DNA of 64,000 nt, from contig OX442428.1 of assembly GCA_949361645.1 (NCBI GenBank), positions 1,440,084 through 1,504,083 on the forward strand. Direction: 5' to 3'. Under the pieces are notes generated by a model. The model did no database searches. It saw nothing but the letters and a program-made list of their open reading frames with translations, and was not told the DNA's origin. Every line of letters starts with the position of its first letter. The stretch's first letter is position 1. A program made the translations under genes and the position numbers. The DNA comes from Spongilla lacustris (Eukaryota > Porifera > Demospongiae > Spongillida > Spongillidae). Positions 25,537-44,644 of the stretch are shown in pieces.

Positions 25537-26999
25537 GATGTGGCTTAGTAAGGGAGCAGGGGTGTGGCTTAGTAAGGGAGCAGGGGTGTGGCTTAGTAAG
25601 GGAGCAGGGGTGTGCTTAGTAAGGGAGCAGGGGTGTAGCTTAGTAAGGGAGCAGGGGTGTGGCTTAGTAAGGGAGCAGGGGTGTAGCTTAGTAAGGGAGC
25701 AGGGGTGTGGCTTAGTAAGGGAGCAGGGGTGTAGCTTAGTAAGGGAGCAGGGGTGTAGCTTAGTAAGGGAGCAGGGGTGTGGCTTAGTAAGGGAGCAGGG
25801 GTGTAGCTTAGTAAGGGAGCAGGGGTGTGGCTTAGTAAGGGAGCAGGGGTGTGGCTTAGTAAGGGAGCAGGGGTGTGGCTTGGTAAGGGAGCAGGGGTGT
25901 GGCTTAGTAAGGGAGCAGGGGTGTGGCTTAGTAAGGGAGCAGGGGTGTGGCTTAGTAAGGAAGCAGGGGTGTGGCTTAGTAAGGGAGCAGGGGTGTGGCT
26001 TGGTAAGGGAGCAGGGGTGTGGCTTAGTAAGGGAGCAGGGGTGTGGCTTAGTAAGGGAGCAGGGGTGTGGCTTAGTAAGGGAGCAGGGGTGTAGCTTAGT
26101 AAGGGAGCAGGGGTGTGGCTTGGTAAGGGAGCAGGGGTGTGGCTTAGTAAGGGAGCAGGGGTGTGGCTTAGTAAGGGAGCAGGGGTGTGGCTTAGTAAGG
26201 GAGCAGGGGTGTGGCTTAGTAAGGGAGCAGGGGTGTGGCTTGGTAAGGGAGCAGGGGTGTGGCTTAGTAAGGGAGCAGGGGTGTGGCTTAGTAAGGGAGC
26301 AGGGGTGTAGCTTAGTAAGGGAGCAGGGGTGTGGCTTGGTAAGGGAGCAGGGGTGTGGCTTAGTAAGAAAGCAGGGGTGTGGCTTGGTAAGGGAGCAGGG
26401 GTGTGGCTTAGTAAGGGAGCAGGGGTGTGGCTTAGTAAGGGAGCAGGGGTGTGGCTTAGTAAGAAAGCAGGGGTGTGGCTTGGTAAGGGAGCTAGGGTGT
26501 GGCTTAGTAAGGGAGCAGGGGTGTGGCTTAGTAAGGGAGCAGGGGTGTGGCTTAGTAAGGGAGCAGGGGTGTGGCTTAGTAAGAAAGCAGGGGTGTGGCT
26601 TGGTAAGGGAGCAGGGGTGTGGCTTAGTAAGGGAGCAGGGGTGTGGCTTAGTAAGGAAGCAGGGGTGTGGCTTGGTAAGGGAGCAGGGGTGTGGCTTGGT
26701 AAGGGAGCAGGGGTGTGGCTTAGTAAGGGAGCAGGGGTGTGGCTTAGTAAGGGAGCAGGGGTGTGGCTTAGTAAGGGTGGCTTAGTAAGGGAGCAGGGGT
26801 GTGGTTTAGTAAGGAAGCAGGGTGTGGCTTAGTAAGGAAGCAGGGGTGTGGCTTAGTAAGGAAGCAGGGGTGTGGCTTAGTAAGGGAGCAGGGGTGTGGC
26901 TTGGTAAGGGAGCAGGGGTGTGGCTTGGTAAGGGAGCAGGGGTGTGGTTTGGTAAGGGAGCAGGGGTGTGGTTTGGTAAGGAAGCAGGGGTGTGGCCTA
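25537..26999. repeat. 24-bp minisatellite, about 61 copies
   Basis: The unit starts GTGTGGCTTAGTAAGGGAGC and ends AGGG, with single-base variants (TAG/TGG, GGGA/GAAA/GGAA). Because 24 is divisible by three, every frame without a stop stays open, producing spurious open frames up to 415 codons. No start context, signal or splice logic supports translation. Confidence 0.95.
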
Positions 27000-27337
27000 G
27001 CCATGGTTCACAGTGAAATGATGGTTACGTGTTTGGGAAGGGAGGGAAGGGGAGAATCCAGGAGACACACTTTGCAGGGTGTTAGTGTGCATGAACTAGC
27101 CATTACCCAGATTATTCTGGGTAATCGGATATACTTCAGTAAATTTATTTGTAAATTTTCCATGTACTCAGTTATTTTTCAGAACGCCTACTGGTAGCCT
27201 TGTCCGAGGCCATTTTATAACGCCATGTGCTTTACAACCATCCAAACTGCATGAAAATAATGCAAACAAACCCATGGGGAACCAACTTCACAGAGTCATT
27301 AGCAAGGGTAGTGTCATCCCTTGAGAGACTTTCCGCA

Positions 27338-27458
27338 GTTAACCTTAACCCAACCCCTCACTGGCAGTTAACCTTAACTCAACCCCTCACCTGCAGTTAA
27401 CCTTAACCCAACCCCTCACTGGCAGTTAAACCTTAACCCAACCTTAACCAAACTCCTC
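27338..27458. repeat. 30-bp minisatellite with CAGTTAACCTTAACCCAACC
   Basis: About four copies of a unit that continues CCTCACCTG. It abuts the donor of isovaleryl-CoA dehydrogenase exon 4 and includes CTTAACCC words resembling degenerate telomere repeats. Confidence 0.85.
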
Positions 27459-27630
27459 ACCTTTGGAAGGTACTTGTGCTTTTGGCTGTCATTTCCGTTA
27501 CGCACAAGCTGGTTAATGGCAAGATTGGAGTGGGCCCCATAGCTCAGTCCAATGGCCCCTGAGGCTCTGCTGATCTCCTCCATCACAATGCAGTGCTCCA
27601 AGTAACCTAGCTCAGAGCCTCCATATTTGG

Positions 27631-27675
<45 letters not shown>
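27631..27675. repeat. (GT)n microsatellite abutting an IVD acceptor
   Basis: On the gene strand it is (CA)n ending CACAG, and that AG is the acceptor of IVD exon 4. The usual pyrimidine tract is replaced by alternating CA. Confidence 0.9.
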
Positions 27676-27676
<1 letters not shown>

Positions 27677-27819
27677 ATAGGTATGGCCTTAATGATCTTT
27701 ACAAGGTCAAGTCAAACCATTGATTGTCACATCACTCCAGCCCCTCCTTGGAACTCTCTTCCAACACAAATAGTCCAACCCCAAAAGGTCCCTTATCTTA
27801 ATACCCGCACCCTCCAAAC

Positions 27820-28022
27820 CTTCCCTGTCCCCAGACCTTACCTAGCCCTAGACCTTACCTGGCCCCAGACCTTACCTGTCCCCAGACCTTCCCTGTCCCC
27901 AGACCTTCCCTGTCCCCAGACCTTCCCTGTCCCCAGACCTTCCCTGTCCCCAGACCTTCCCTGTCCCCAGACCTTCCCTGTCCCAGACCTTCCCTGTCCC
28001 CAGACCTTACCTGTCCCCAGAC
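27820..28022. repeat. 17-bp minisatellite in IVD intron 3
   Basis: About eleven copies of CCCCAGACCTTCCCTGT and close variants, lying directly next to the donor of IVD exon 3. Confidence 0.9.
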
Positions 28023-28646
28023 TTTACCTGGTGCGGTGATACCCAAAAGCCCAAGTGAGCCAAGCTGCTTGTAGATCCACACACATCAGCTACACATCCC
28101 AAACCAGCATGTACTTTTGTATGCGCGTATGCATGTGTAAGTGTCTACATGTGTGTCACGAGTACATACTCGCATCTTTGAGAATCCATTATTCTTGTCT
28201 ATTTCTTGCGCATATGGAGCTAACTCTTTATCGCAGAGCTTGCGTACCATGTTCCTCAGCTGCAAGTAGAAAGCAAGCCTAAAGGTGACCTTTACAGGTA
28301 ACCTTTAAATGAGACCCTTAAAGTCTATCGCTCCTCCTGTGTACTAGCACTCCACGACACACACTACAGCGGGGCACCAACAATGTTGCCACACCTCTGC
28401 CACGCCCTCCACAAACAATACACACGCAACAGATACACATGCACACGCACATACGCGTATATACACACGCGCACACACATACACATACACACGCGCACAC
28501 ACACTCCACGTTGGTACCTCCGACTGATCATGATTCAAACCGTACAGAACGTCATCAACAGGCACATGGCTCAAACAGCGAATATTTCCTCGCGTCGCAA
28601 AATGTTTCACCGAACGTCTCAATCTGTCAAGGCACCTTAAAGCCAT

Positions 28647-29837
28647 ATCTGTTTTTCAAGAGAACAAGACAAAGCGTCTCAAATGAGGTCGTTCCCAGAT
28701 CTTTGCGACTAATAAGAGGCATACAGTTGGTGACGTACTACCGGTATGCCCCTCCTCCGGACACGTATCATCATTGGTAGAATTGATGACCTTTAATTTA
28801 AATGCTGCTGAACGTGAGAGAGGTTGAGGACCAGCACACATCAGCTGGAGGTCTGTCCTCAGTGCCGCACAGGAAAGAAAAAAAAAAACGCGTCCAATCA
28901 AAGTTTTTGTTTTATAAAGGATTTTAAAATCCTCTGTAAAATCATTGTGTGAGTGAACATTAAAATTGATTTAATTGTGTGTGATTTTAATGTTCAATCA
29001 CGTAATGGTTCCAAAATTTGAAGATTTTTTTTTCCTGTGGCGGATCTTTTTGCATGTTATCCAAATTTATCCGTACATAGTAAAGTCAGTAGAGGGATTG
29101 GAAACGGAGGCAGTCACTTGTGCTCAGTTAAGTTTTTGTTCCCAGGCTTATGCTGTGTTTCACCTGTCAGTTTCGTCACTGAGATTTGTACGTGCGATTA
29201 GTTATTGCTTTGATACTTGAGCCACTTAAAACTTGCATCATACTCAGATAACCGGGCCTACTTCAAGCAATGAACAGTACTGATTATCTAGCATGACGCT
29301 AGTATATCTAGTCCCCTGTACATCCTGCAGGATATATACAAACAGCTGCATAAATCTTCAGCGGCAGTTTGAAAACCCGTCACTATATCTTGACTAGAAA
29401 ACCACCTCTTGGCACGTATAAATGCTGGTCAAAAAAACAATCACATAGGTGAAGCCCCATGAACGCAGTTTTCCGCTGCACAATGTTACTACATCACCAT
29501 ACAATTCTTTATTTGAAGGCCCCGACGCGTCACCAGAGATAGTATTTCACTGTCGCGCATGCGTGTCCGCCGCCCCCCTCCCACACACACAACCACACAC
29601 ACACCCAGGTTAAATTTCGTAATTTACCTTTCGACGCCTATGATATACGAAGAGTGCAAACGACGCGTCGTCGAGGAACAATACACCGTAGCACAAAGCA
29701 CTTTTATGCGCACGCGACTGGGGTGTTGATTGTATAATTATATTCATCATGGTTCCTTGGGGGGGTAGGGGGGGTCCGGACCCCCGGGACCGAGGAATGC
29801 AGCAACTCCCATCGATCTGTCGAGTTTTAAAGAACCC
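28647..29837. other. Upstream region of IVD, no gene called
   Basis: No second gene is recognised. Near 29755-29785 is a GC-rich near-palindrome (GGGGGGTCCGGACCCCCGGG). Confidence 0.45.
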
Positions 29838-30474
29838 GGCATCTATACTCCATGCACTGCGTTCAATCACTTTGAATAGATAATACTGACATGCACTTCG
29901 TTTTCAACAAAACTGGACTATTTCAACTAGTTCTACGATGCGCAGACAGTAACGGGCTTACTTCTTAAAATTTCACACCTTTATTTCCCCCCTGTGTTTG
30001 TATTCCTGCTGTTATCGACGCCGGTATAGTGATATTGTCTTAATTAACTTAGAAGACGGAAAAGAAAATAAATAAATAGCGGAATTTTGGTGCCGACCGG
30101 CTTCTCGCTCCTGTTTAACGAAGCTCACGTCAGTTGTATGTGCATATCTGTCGTGCTTTTGATTGATTATACATGTATGTGAGCGGGAGAGTAAAGGCAA
30201 TGCTTTGCTATTACTCTAATTATCGTTCTAAAACGTTCGATCGAAAACCTCTCCAACAATAATTCCATGTTTATGTATAATTGTATAATACTATTTTCAT
30301 TTATATTATGATGCAAAAAACCCCACCACTGATAGCTCCAATAAAAAGATGAAATACATGTACAATAATTGCATGCATAAATAATAAAATAAATACATGT
30401 ACAAAGGAAAGTGTTAATCAAAGCGTGATTATCATAGTGTCTAAGATTATTATTATGATGTGTGGAGAGAGAAT

Positions 30475-30795
<321 letters not shown>

Positions 30796-31019
30796 GGCAT
30801 TTACACAGGGTATACTTCGTTATATAGACGGATGTGTGCCTTTGCTGTTCCATGGATTTAAAATTCCAATCTTTTAGTTTGCGGTGCAATGTGGTGGGTA
30901 TCTTGTGGTTAATTCCATTACCATGTGTAACTCAATTAATCACCACATAAGCCCGCAGAATTAGTGTACAACTTTCAAGTCTGATGCAACTGATCAGTGT
31001 GTGTGTGTGTGTGTGCGTG

Positions 31020-31060
<41 letters not shown>

Positions 31061-31559
31061 ATGTGTGTGTGTGCGTGTGTATGTGTGTGTGTGTGCGTGT
31101 GTGTGCGTGTGTGTGTGTGCCTCGAGGCACCTTATACATGTATATACACTGGCCTTCCTGTACGCTTAGTTATAACCGAGTGTACTGACTCACGCTGTAC
31201 AAGTCATGTTCAGCATACATGCATGCGCTCCACGACATGCATGCATGTAGCATATACCGGTATACCGCGGTATATAACCCGACAGGTACGACGGACTGCA
31301 TTGAGACATGGCTCATGCAGTTTATCCTTGCAGGATGGATCCGATGGGCCGGCTGTTGGGCTTTCTTAACAGACATATAACAGTTGCTGCAACATTTCAT
31401 GCAGGAGTACTAATTAGCCGGGTATGTTTTCCCTTAATTATTTGTCCTAAACACTCTACATTATGTCTTTTGCCTGACTATATAGATATGATTGATCAAT
31501 GCATGCATCATGTGTGCATTCATGCTTGCATGCAAGCGGCATATCAGTGTGTGATATAT

Positions 31560-31590
<31 letters not shown>

Positions 31591-32943
31591 GGGGGGGCGG
31601 GGGAGGCAGTTACATGCATGGCAATCCGGCTACATGATGCAGATCTCCCTTATCTCTAAATGCACTCAGCTCTGACTAAAGTGGCTGTGTACTGAACACC
31701 CATTATTCACATGCATGCAGAACACCCGGTACATGCCAGAGGCAGCCCGAAACGCACATTCCAGGGGTCTCAAACCACAATAACTGCAAATAGAAGCCAT
31801 GCATGCCTGATATCGTTTATCTCTATAGAGTCAAGACTCAAGTTATCCTCAGCAGTAAACACTTGACCCTAGTTGCACACCCCATGCATACAGTTCCAAT
31901 TAACGCGTGCGTTTATGTGTTCCTCTACTTCTTCTTGCACTTTTAATTTCAGTATTAAACGCACTCACACAACAAAAAAAAAAAAAAAGGTTTGCCGGCA
32001 TGACGTCATGCAGAGCATCTGCACGACACTGATATTTTCTGCGCGCAAATAAAATTTATATGCATTGCATGCATGCCGCTATGGGGCATGGGCCGCATGG
32101 CCTGTGTTGCATGCACGAATTACCCTGTGCAATATCGTTCTATATATACTGGTTAAGTGGCTCGCGGGGATATGCACTGCATGCATGGTTTTCATGCAGG
32201 CAAGAATATTCTGTTCACTGCATTAAGGGGTCCGATAAATCTTAATACTGATATGGCGACAAGTTGGCTTTTAAGTTGAAGCCCGGTCGATAGACTGGTA
32301 CTATACCGTAATTATATATATATTTTTTGTTGCTACATTTAATACATGTATATGCGTTATTAGTACCGCTCCACTACCTTTATGTGCATGCATGGTACAC
32401 TCAGTCGCACACTGAGGCATGCTACTAATTTAATGTCTAATGCACCGCGGAGGCGCTGCTCTTATAGCAAGCATGCCCCGGTACGTAACACGTGCATGCA
32501 CAGGTAAGGCCACATACATATTGAGAAAGTACCAATGAACTCAACAATCTATAAAGCCATTAATACATCGTGGCAAAACAGCTAGTCAAACATCGGTGCT
32601 AGAATGCGGTACGCAAAAAAAAAAAAAACAAACTTTGAATGAATACATGATACGCGGGGTACATGAACGAGTCACTAATGAGTGCAGTATTGCATTTGTA
32701 TTGAGTCTTACAAAGAAAAGAAAAAATAAGTCACAGGATGAGTTCTATAGTTCTATTTAATTAACAACTTATTACAGTCATTAGGACGCCCACCAACCGC
32801 ACCCTTTGAAGATGCCGGTGCCGAGCTGTGGTATAACGCTCAATAATTGGTTTATTATAACTCGCGGTTTGCCGCGCGGCCCGTTTAGAAAACATAATCA
32901 GTATTATGTAACCAAATGAACTTCTCGGCCGGTCGATGTAATT

Positions 32944-32951
32944 TATATAAA
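32944..32951 (+). promoter_or_regulatory. Putative TATA box of cystine-knot gene copy B
   Basis: TATATAAA lies 60 bp upstream of the ATG at 33011, at the same position as in copy A. Confidence 0.45.
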
Positions 32952-33010
32952 GATTGCATGGGGTAGCATGCATGCACACATGTCAGTACGTGGAGAGATA
33001 TACGGAAACG

Positions 33011-35727
33011 ATGCTCATTGCAGCCGGACTACTCGTCGTTGCGCAAAGTAAGCTTATCAGTGCAGTTATATATAATAACGCCTAGCTCCTAATTATAATG
33101 CATGAGAAATATATATGTCTGCGCATTTTTACGTGTGCATGCACGCTTCAACACTATATATAGTACTATTGATGATGACAGCGTCTGCTGAAGGATGGAT
33201 ATGCAAACGAACGGCTTTAGAAGTTAACTACGGGTTTGGTGAGCGGCTTTGCATGCATGCATGTGCGATTACATATACTGAGACATGGCTGAGTATAACA
33301 AATGCAATGATCTTTAATTCTTCTCGATCCGCCATGGAAGACGCTGCCTTGCAACATAGATATTAGACTGGAAGGGATTGGAAACCAGACCAATTAACAA
33401 GTACAGTCCTGGCAGTTCAAGTCCCCAGGCCTTTACGGGTACAACGTTTGCACAGGAGCGAGCGGAAAAGAACGTATCCGTGGATTGTGGTAAAGGGAAC
33501 ACTTTTCATAAAGTTCATAGTTTTGTAGGTTGTTTTATTTCACATTCAGATGATTTTCAGGGTGCAATCGACCACATTATTGACGATGATCTGTTTTATC
33601 TCTAGGGCAAAAATTGCGCGCGAATTAAAGGCTTAGCTTTTAGATTTTTTTTTTGGTCGTAGAAAACGCACAGACGGCAAACTAACTATCCGTTGGCACA
33701 TAGTTTTCATCTGGCTATCTGGTACTCAACTTTTCAGAATTTTTACGACAAAGCTACGGTCGCTATACCGGTGAGTTCCACACCTAGTCAAAAGTAAGTT
33801 TTTTTATTTTAATATCGAGTACGACGCATTCATGTCACAAAAAACTATACTGTGGTACGTAAAACACAGTGCTCAATCTGCCTATCGTAACGGCGTATCT
33901 TTACGTTGCTTTGTTCGGGCGTAGTACCGGTGAGTTTAATTCTAGACATGGAGCGCTTTAAGTCTAATATCTTCTCTTAGGAATGGAGTATTTAAAAAAG
34001 ACTTACTTCTTTGTGATCCACAGTTCGTGCGCTACCTTATACTACTCTTCTTAATTGCCTCTTGCGTACTTGACCAAAAACTTTTGAGGGGCGAGGTGCC
34101 AGACTAACCAATTAGCAACTGCCAGGAGTGTCCCCGCTACGTTCTATTGAAATGTATGGCGCACGTGCGCGGTTTCCAATCCCTTCCAGTCTAATATCTA
34201 TGCTTGCAACCACTGAATGTCGATGTTGGCATGTGCACATTGATATCTGATTCAGTAAGTGTATAATCAGTTCCCTACATGCATGTATATACAACGGGGC
34301 GTTTTGTACTGCATGCATATATAGGATGCGAATTCTACTGATGGGCCTGTCGTCTCGTGCGTTCCGGATGGCTCTGAAATGCAGACTTATAGTAACAGGA
34401 GCGGCCCTTTTGACGTCGCTGTGGTCACGTCGTGCAGCGAGATGAACGTCTCCAGCTGTTGTGGTCGATACACAAGTTTAAAAACATTCTTCTCTAATTC
34501 GAGATACGAGACGACGGTAGACGTTGGCACTTGCGAGGGCCAATGCGCAGGCAAGTATCATTAACATGCACTGTTATTTCTTAAAACCTTATAATAAATT
34601 CATCAGTGCAAACTGAGTGAAATTTTTATGCTTTCCAAATTTAGGAGATAATATTAATTGTGCACCAAAAAGGAGCAGACAGATTTCTGTGAACGGACCG
34701 AACGGTGGGTTAATTACCGTTTTACCCCTTCATATATCTTCAGATATATTGTTATAATCATCAGTAGACATAACTATAAACAGGCATCCAGTATAGTATA
34801 AAATATAAGTAGGACTGTATTTAGCCGGTAATATAGTCATCACTGCAACTCGTCAGTTCTAAATACGTGTACTGACATGCATGCATCGTCATGCATAAAT
34901 GCATGTACATGTACATACATGCCCGTGCAGGCGATTCGAACGCGGTGGTAGTGGAAGAATGCGCATGCGCAGACAGCAGGTGCCGCAGAGAAGACTATTT
35001 TCTGTCCTTCTGGGAGGTGGTGACCCCATCCAATGACATAAACGAATCCAGATTGATAGTGAAAGAGAAGGTAAGCATACAAGGGCAAAAAGGAAGGGGA
35101 TTTGAAAACCTCACCCGCTTCAGGTCATCAATATTGGTAGATGCACTGGTGAGTGCGCTGGAGTCCGTCTTCAGCCAAGATGCTATCCGTAAGTAATACA
35201 TATAGGCCAAGCCCCATTCGCACACATGTTTTACTGTACTGAGTTACCAATATTCTTGAGAGAGTTGGGTGTGTGTGTGTGGGGGGGGGGAGGGGGAGGG
35301 GGAGGGAGGGTGCATGTATTGTCAAGGATGTGGTGTGTCATGTGATACCAACTTGGATAAATCAATCCGTTAATAAAATAAGTCAGACCTGCCGGTTAAT
35401 TAATTGTACGAATTAACGAACAACTTTAATAGTAACTTTAATGGTAACTTACAACAAGCTTAAGGCACTACTACGTAACCAAGCAACCCTACTGATTGCA
35501 TGTCTTCTATGAATTAACATTACCAGTTACATCAACTTACATGTGCACAAGTAACAATGTATATGTCCCTTCCCTCGCAAACACACAGCTTTGCAGGTGG
35601 ATGCCTACAGATACGTGAACAGGCGAAGTGCGTCCCTTCAAACACCATTGTCCACACCTTCTTTGGCATAGAGGGTTATAACACGTCCATCGTGGCCACA
35701 AAAGACTGCGAGTGCCTAAGTGGATAG
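33011..35727 (+). pseudogene. Two-cystine-knot secreted protein, copy B, exon 3 interrupted
   Basis: Exons are 33011-33047, 33182-33238, exon 3 split as 33341-33354 and 34203-34254, then 34325-34550, 34645-34704, 34931-35070, 35124-35148 and 35597-35727, with the same phases as copy A. The insertion in exon 3 brings an in-frame TAG nine codons after the acceptor, so the predicted product is truncated before both knots unless splicing bypasses it. All CxGxC and CxC motifs are kept downstream. I count about nine replacement differences (for example V/A in the signal peptide, D/A in exon 4, R/G and G/R in exon 8) against about four silent ones, unlike neighbouring PIG-L. The GC-AG intron after exon 4 is conserved. 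Confidence 0.7.
33355..34202. mobile_element. 848-bp DNA transposon, perfect 32-bp TIRs, 7-bp target duplication
   Basis: The left end CATAGATATTAGACTGGAAG continues GGATTGGAAACC, and the right end 34171-34202 is its exact inverse. CTTGCAA flanks both sides (33348-33354 and 34203-34209), while copy A has a single CTTGCAA at the site. A frame near 33378-33605 ends in IDHIIDDDLFYL but matches no transposase I know. The CA start, 32-bp TIR and 7-bp duplication suggest a P-like superfamily. Dada-type elements also make 6-7 bp duplications. Confidence 0.85.
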
Positions 35728-35950
35728 CAAATTCCAAGCAGATTCTATATTAATTGGAACAGATTTTGCAGTTTTTTTTTTTAAATAAGCCATTCATTAA
35801 CGTTCATATGCTCCAAAAATTAAATTCAAATAATGCTCGACATCTTTTAAATTATAATGCTCGATCGAGACCTTTTAAATTTAATAGAGGTGTTTCATTA
35901 TGTATTGCAATTGTTTAGTGCTATAGATAAGTACCACGTGAGCGTTTAAC

Positions 35951-35966
35951 CATAGATATATCTATG
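35951..35966. mobile_element. 16-bp palindromic footprint of the CATAGAT family
   Basis: CATAGATATATCTATG lies between two copies of GTTTAAC (35944-35950 and 35967-35973). Copy A near 12850 has one GTTTAAC and no palindrome. Eight bases of each terminus plus both target duplications remain, as after excision and end-joining. Confidence 0.75.
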
Positions 35967-36054
35967 GTTTAACACCGCCTTCTTTTCTCCGTTTACGTTT
36001 ACGTTTATCTCGTATTGGGCCCACGCGATGTATGTTTATCAGTAGCAACCGGCA

Positions 36055-36610
36055 TCAGGGCCGTAGCAGCCGGGCTATAGCCTGACCACTTTTTGCCCAA
36101 GGTCCACCTCGAGTAACGGCTGAAAACGATTTAAAATTGTGGGCATACCCGGTATAATTTATTTCACGTGGAATAGCTACGTGTAGAGCAAAGGAATCGA
36201 TACATGTATCGAATGTCGAACGTAAGGAACACTAAACTCATTACAATTTTTAATCAACAGTCACGTGTTTACAATGAATTTACTCAAGACCCTACCGTAT
36301 AAAGTCCGTAATACATTAGTTGACAATGTTAAACTAGATATTGACAACAATGCTAATGCGTGGTGCTACATGATGCCTAGCATATGATACGGACACAGTT
36401 CTTAATTTGGCTCCCACCTGCCTGTAGTTTATCGCTACTTCGCTGGTACGCGATACTAAAAATCATGTAATCTCGCGGAATGAGCCCTTCAGTTTCGACT
36501 AATAGCCATGCATGGGAATAACATTTACGCTCATCGGCCATAATTACCGTGCAGTTAATTACATAGATCTTCGTGCACCATCGTTTTTAAGCGGGTGGCA
36601 AACCCCATGC
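36055..36610. other. Copy B-specific 0.55 kb with no recognised gene
   Basis: It occupies the position of the 6.4 kb copy A block 12946-19334 and shows no similarity to it that I can see. Confidence 0.5.
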
Positions 36611-36816
36611 ACGCAGCAATGGAGTAAAAAGTATGGAAACAAGGTACATGTACATTCATTAAAGCAACTTCAGTCAGGCAGGTACATGTAGATGCTAAAA
36701 AATGTAGGTTGTAATACATTAATATCACCTCCCCAGATAACAAAGGCAAATGATCACACTCCAAATTCCAACAATGTGCATTTAAAGTGCATTAGTGCTG
36801 CAGCAGTGGGGCATAA

Positions 36817-44368
<7,552 letters not shown>

Positions 44369-44644
44369 GTCCACGACTCTAAATAGAGCGCCGCTCTGCG
44401 TGCAATTATGAAATCCAGTGTCAGTGAATAGCTGGGTACCATCCTAGATTATTCGATATAAATGAATGTACTACACTTATTCGGTTACGGTTGTACCATA
44501 GATATTAGACTGTCTAATATCTATGGTTGTACTACAGTGATACAATATGAAGCAAAAAGTTATGATATTAATACAACCGGATGTACTACGTCATCCAGGA
44601 CTCATATAAAAATTAATTCTGCATTTCGCAAAGGTACAAACTGC
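44369..44644. promoter_or_regulatory. Short divergent intergenic region (candidate bidirectional promoter)
   Basis: 276 bp separate the PIG-L start (minus) from the proposed start of the secreted-protein gene (plus). The CATAGAT-family footprint 44497-44525 sits inside. No clear TATA box is visible. Confidence 0.4.
44497..44525. mobile_element. 29-bp palindromic footprint of the CATAGAT family
   Basis: CATAGATATTAGAC, a T, and GTCTAATATCTATG, flanked by GTTGTAC on both sides (44490-44496 and 44526-44532). The ends are identical to the terminal 14-16 bases of the 848-bp element at 33355. Confidence 0.8.

Larger units (their letters stand above)
27461..28646 (-). pseudogene. IVD: Isovaleryl-CoA dehydrogenase, exons 1-4 only
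   Basis: Minus-strand exons are 28518-28646, 28170-28259, 28028-28067 and 27461-27630. They join in frame to 143 codons. Exon 1 gives an Arg-rich mitochondrial targeting start (MALRCLDRLRRSVKHFATRG). Then come KELAPYAQEIDKNN, LGSLGLLGITAP and [20 protein letters not shown], closely matching the N-terminal helical domain of IVD, the FAD flavoprotein of leucine breakdown in the mitochondrial matrix. The family is usually about 420 residues. Everything after YLPK is missing, including the catalytic Glu and FAD-binding core, and PIG-L copy A exons follow instead. Exon 3 begins four residues short of the family and its acceptor is weak. This is either a true truncation or a join error. Confidence 0.85.

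Noticed and set aside
25538..26785. 415-codon open frame
   Set aside because: It is a 24-bp minisatellite with period divisible by three; composition and lack of start or splice context argue against a protein.
33378..33605. 75-codon frame in the 848-bp element as a transposase
   Set aside because: No catalytic or DNA-binding motif was visible and no ATG start; recorded only as internal content.
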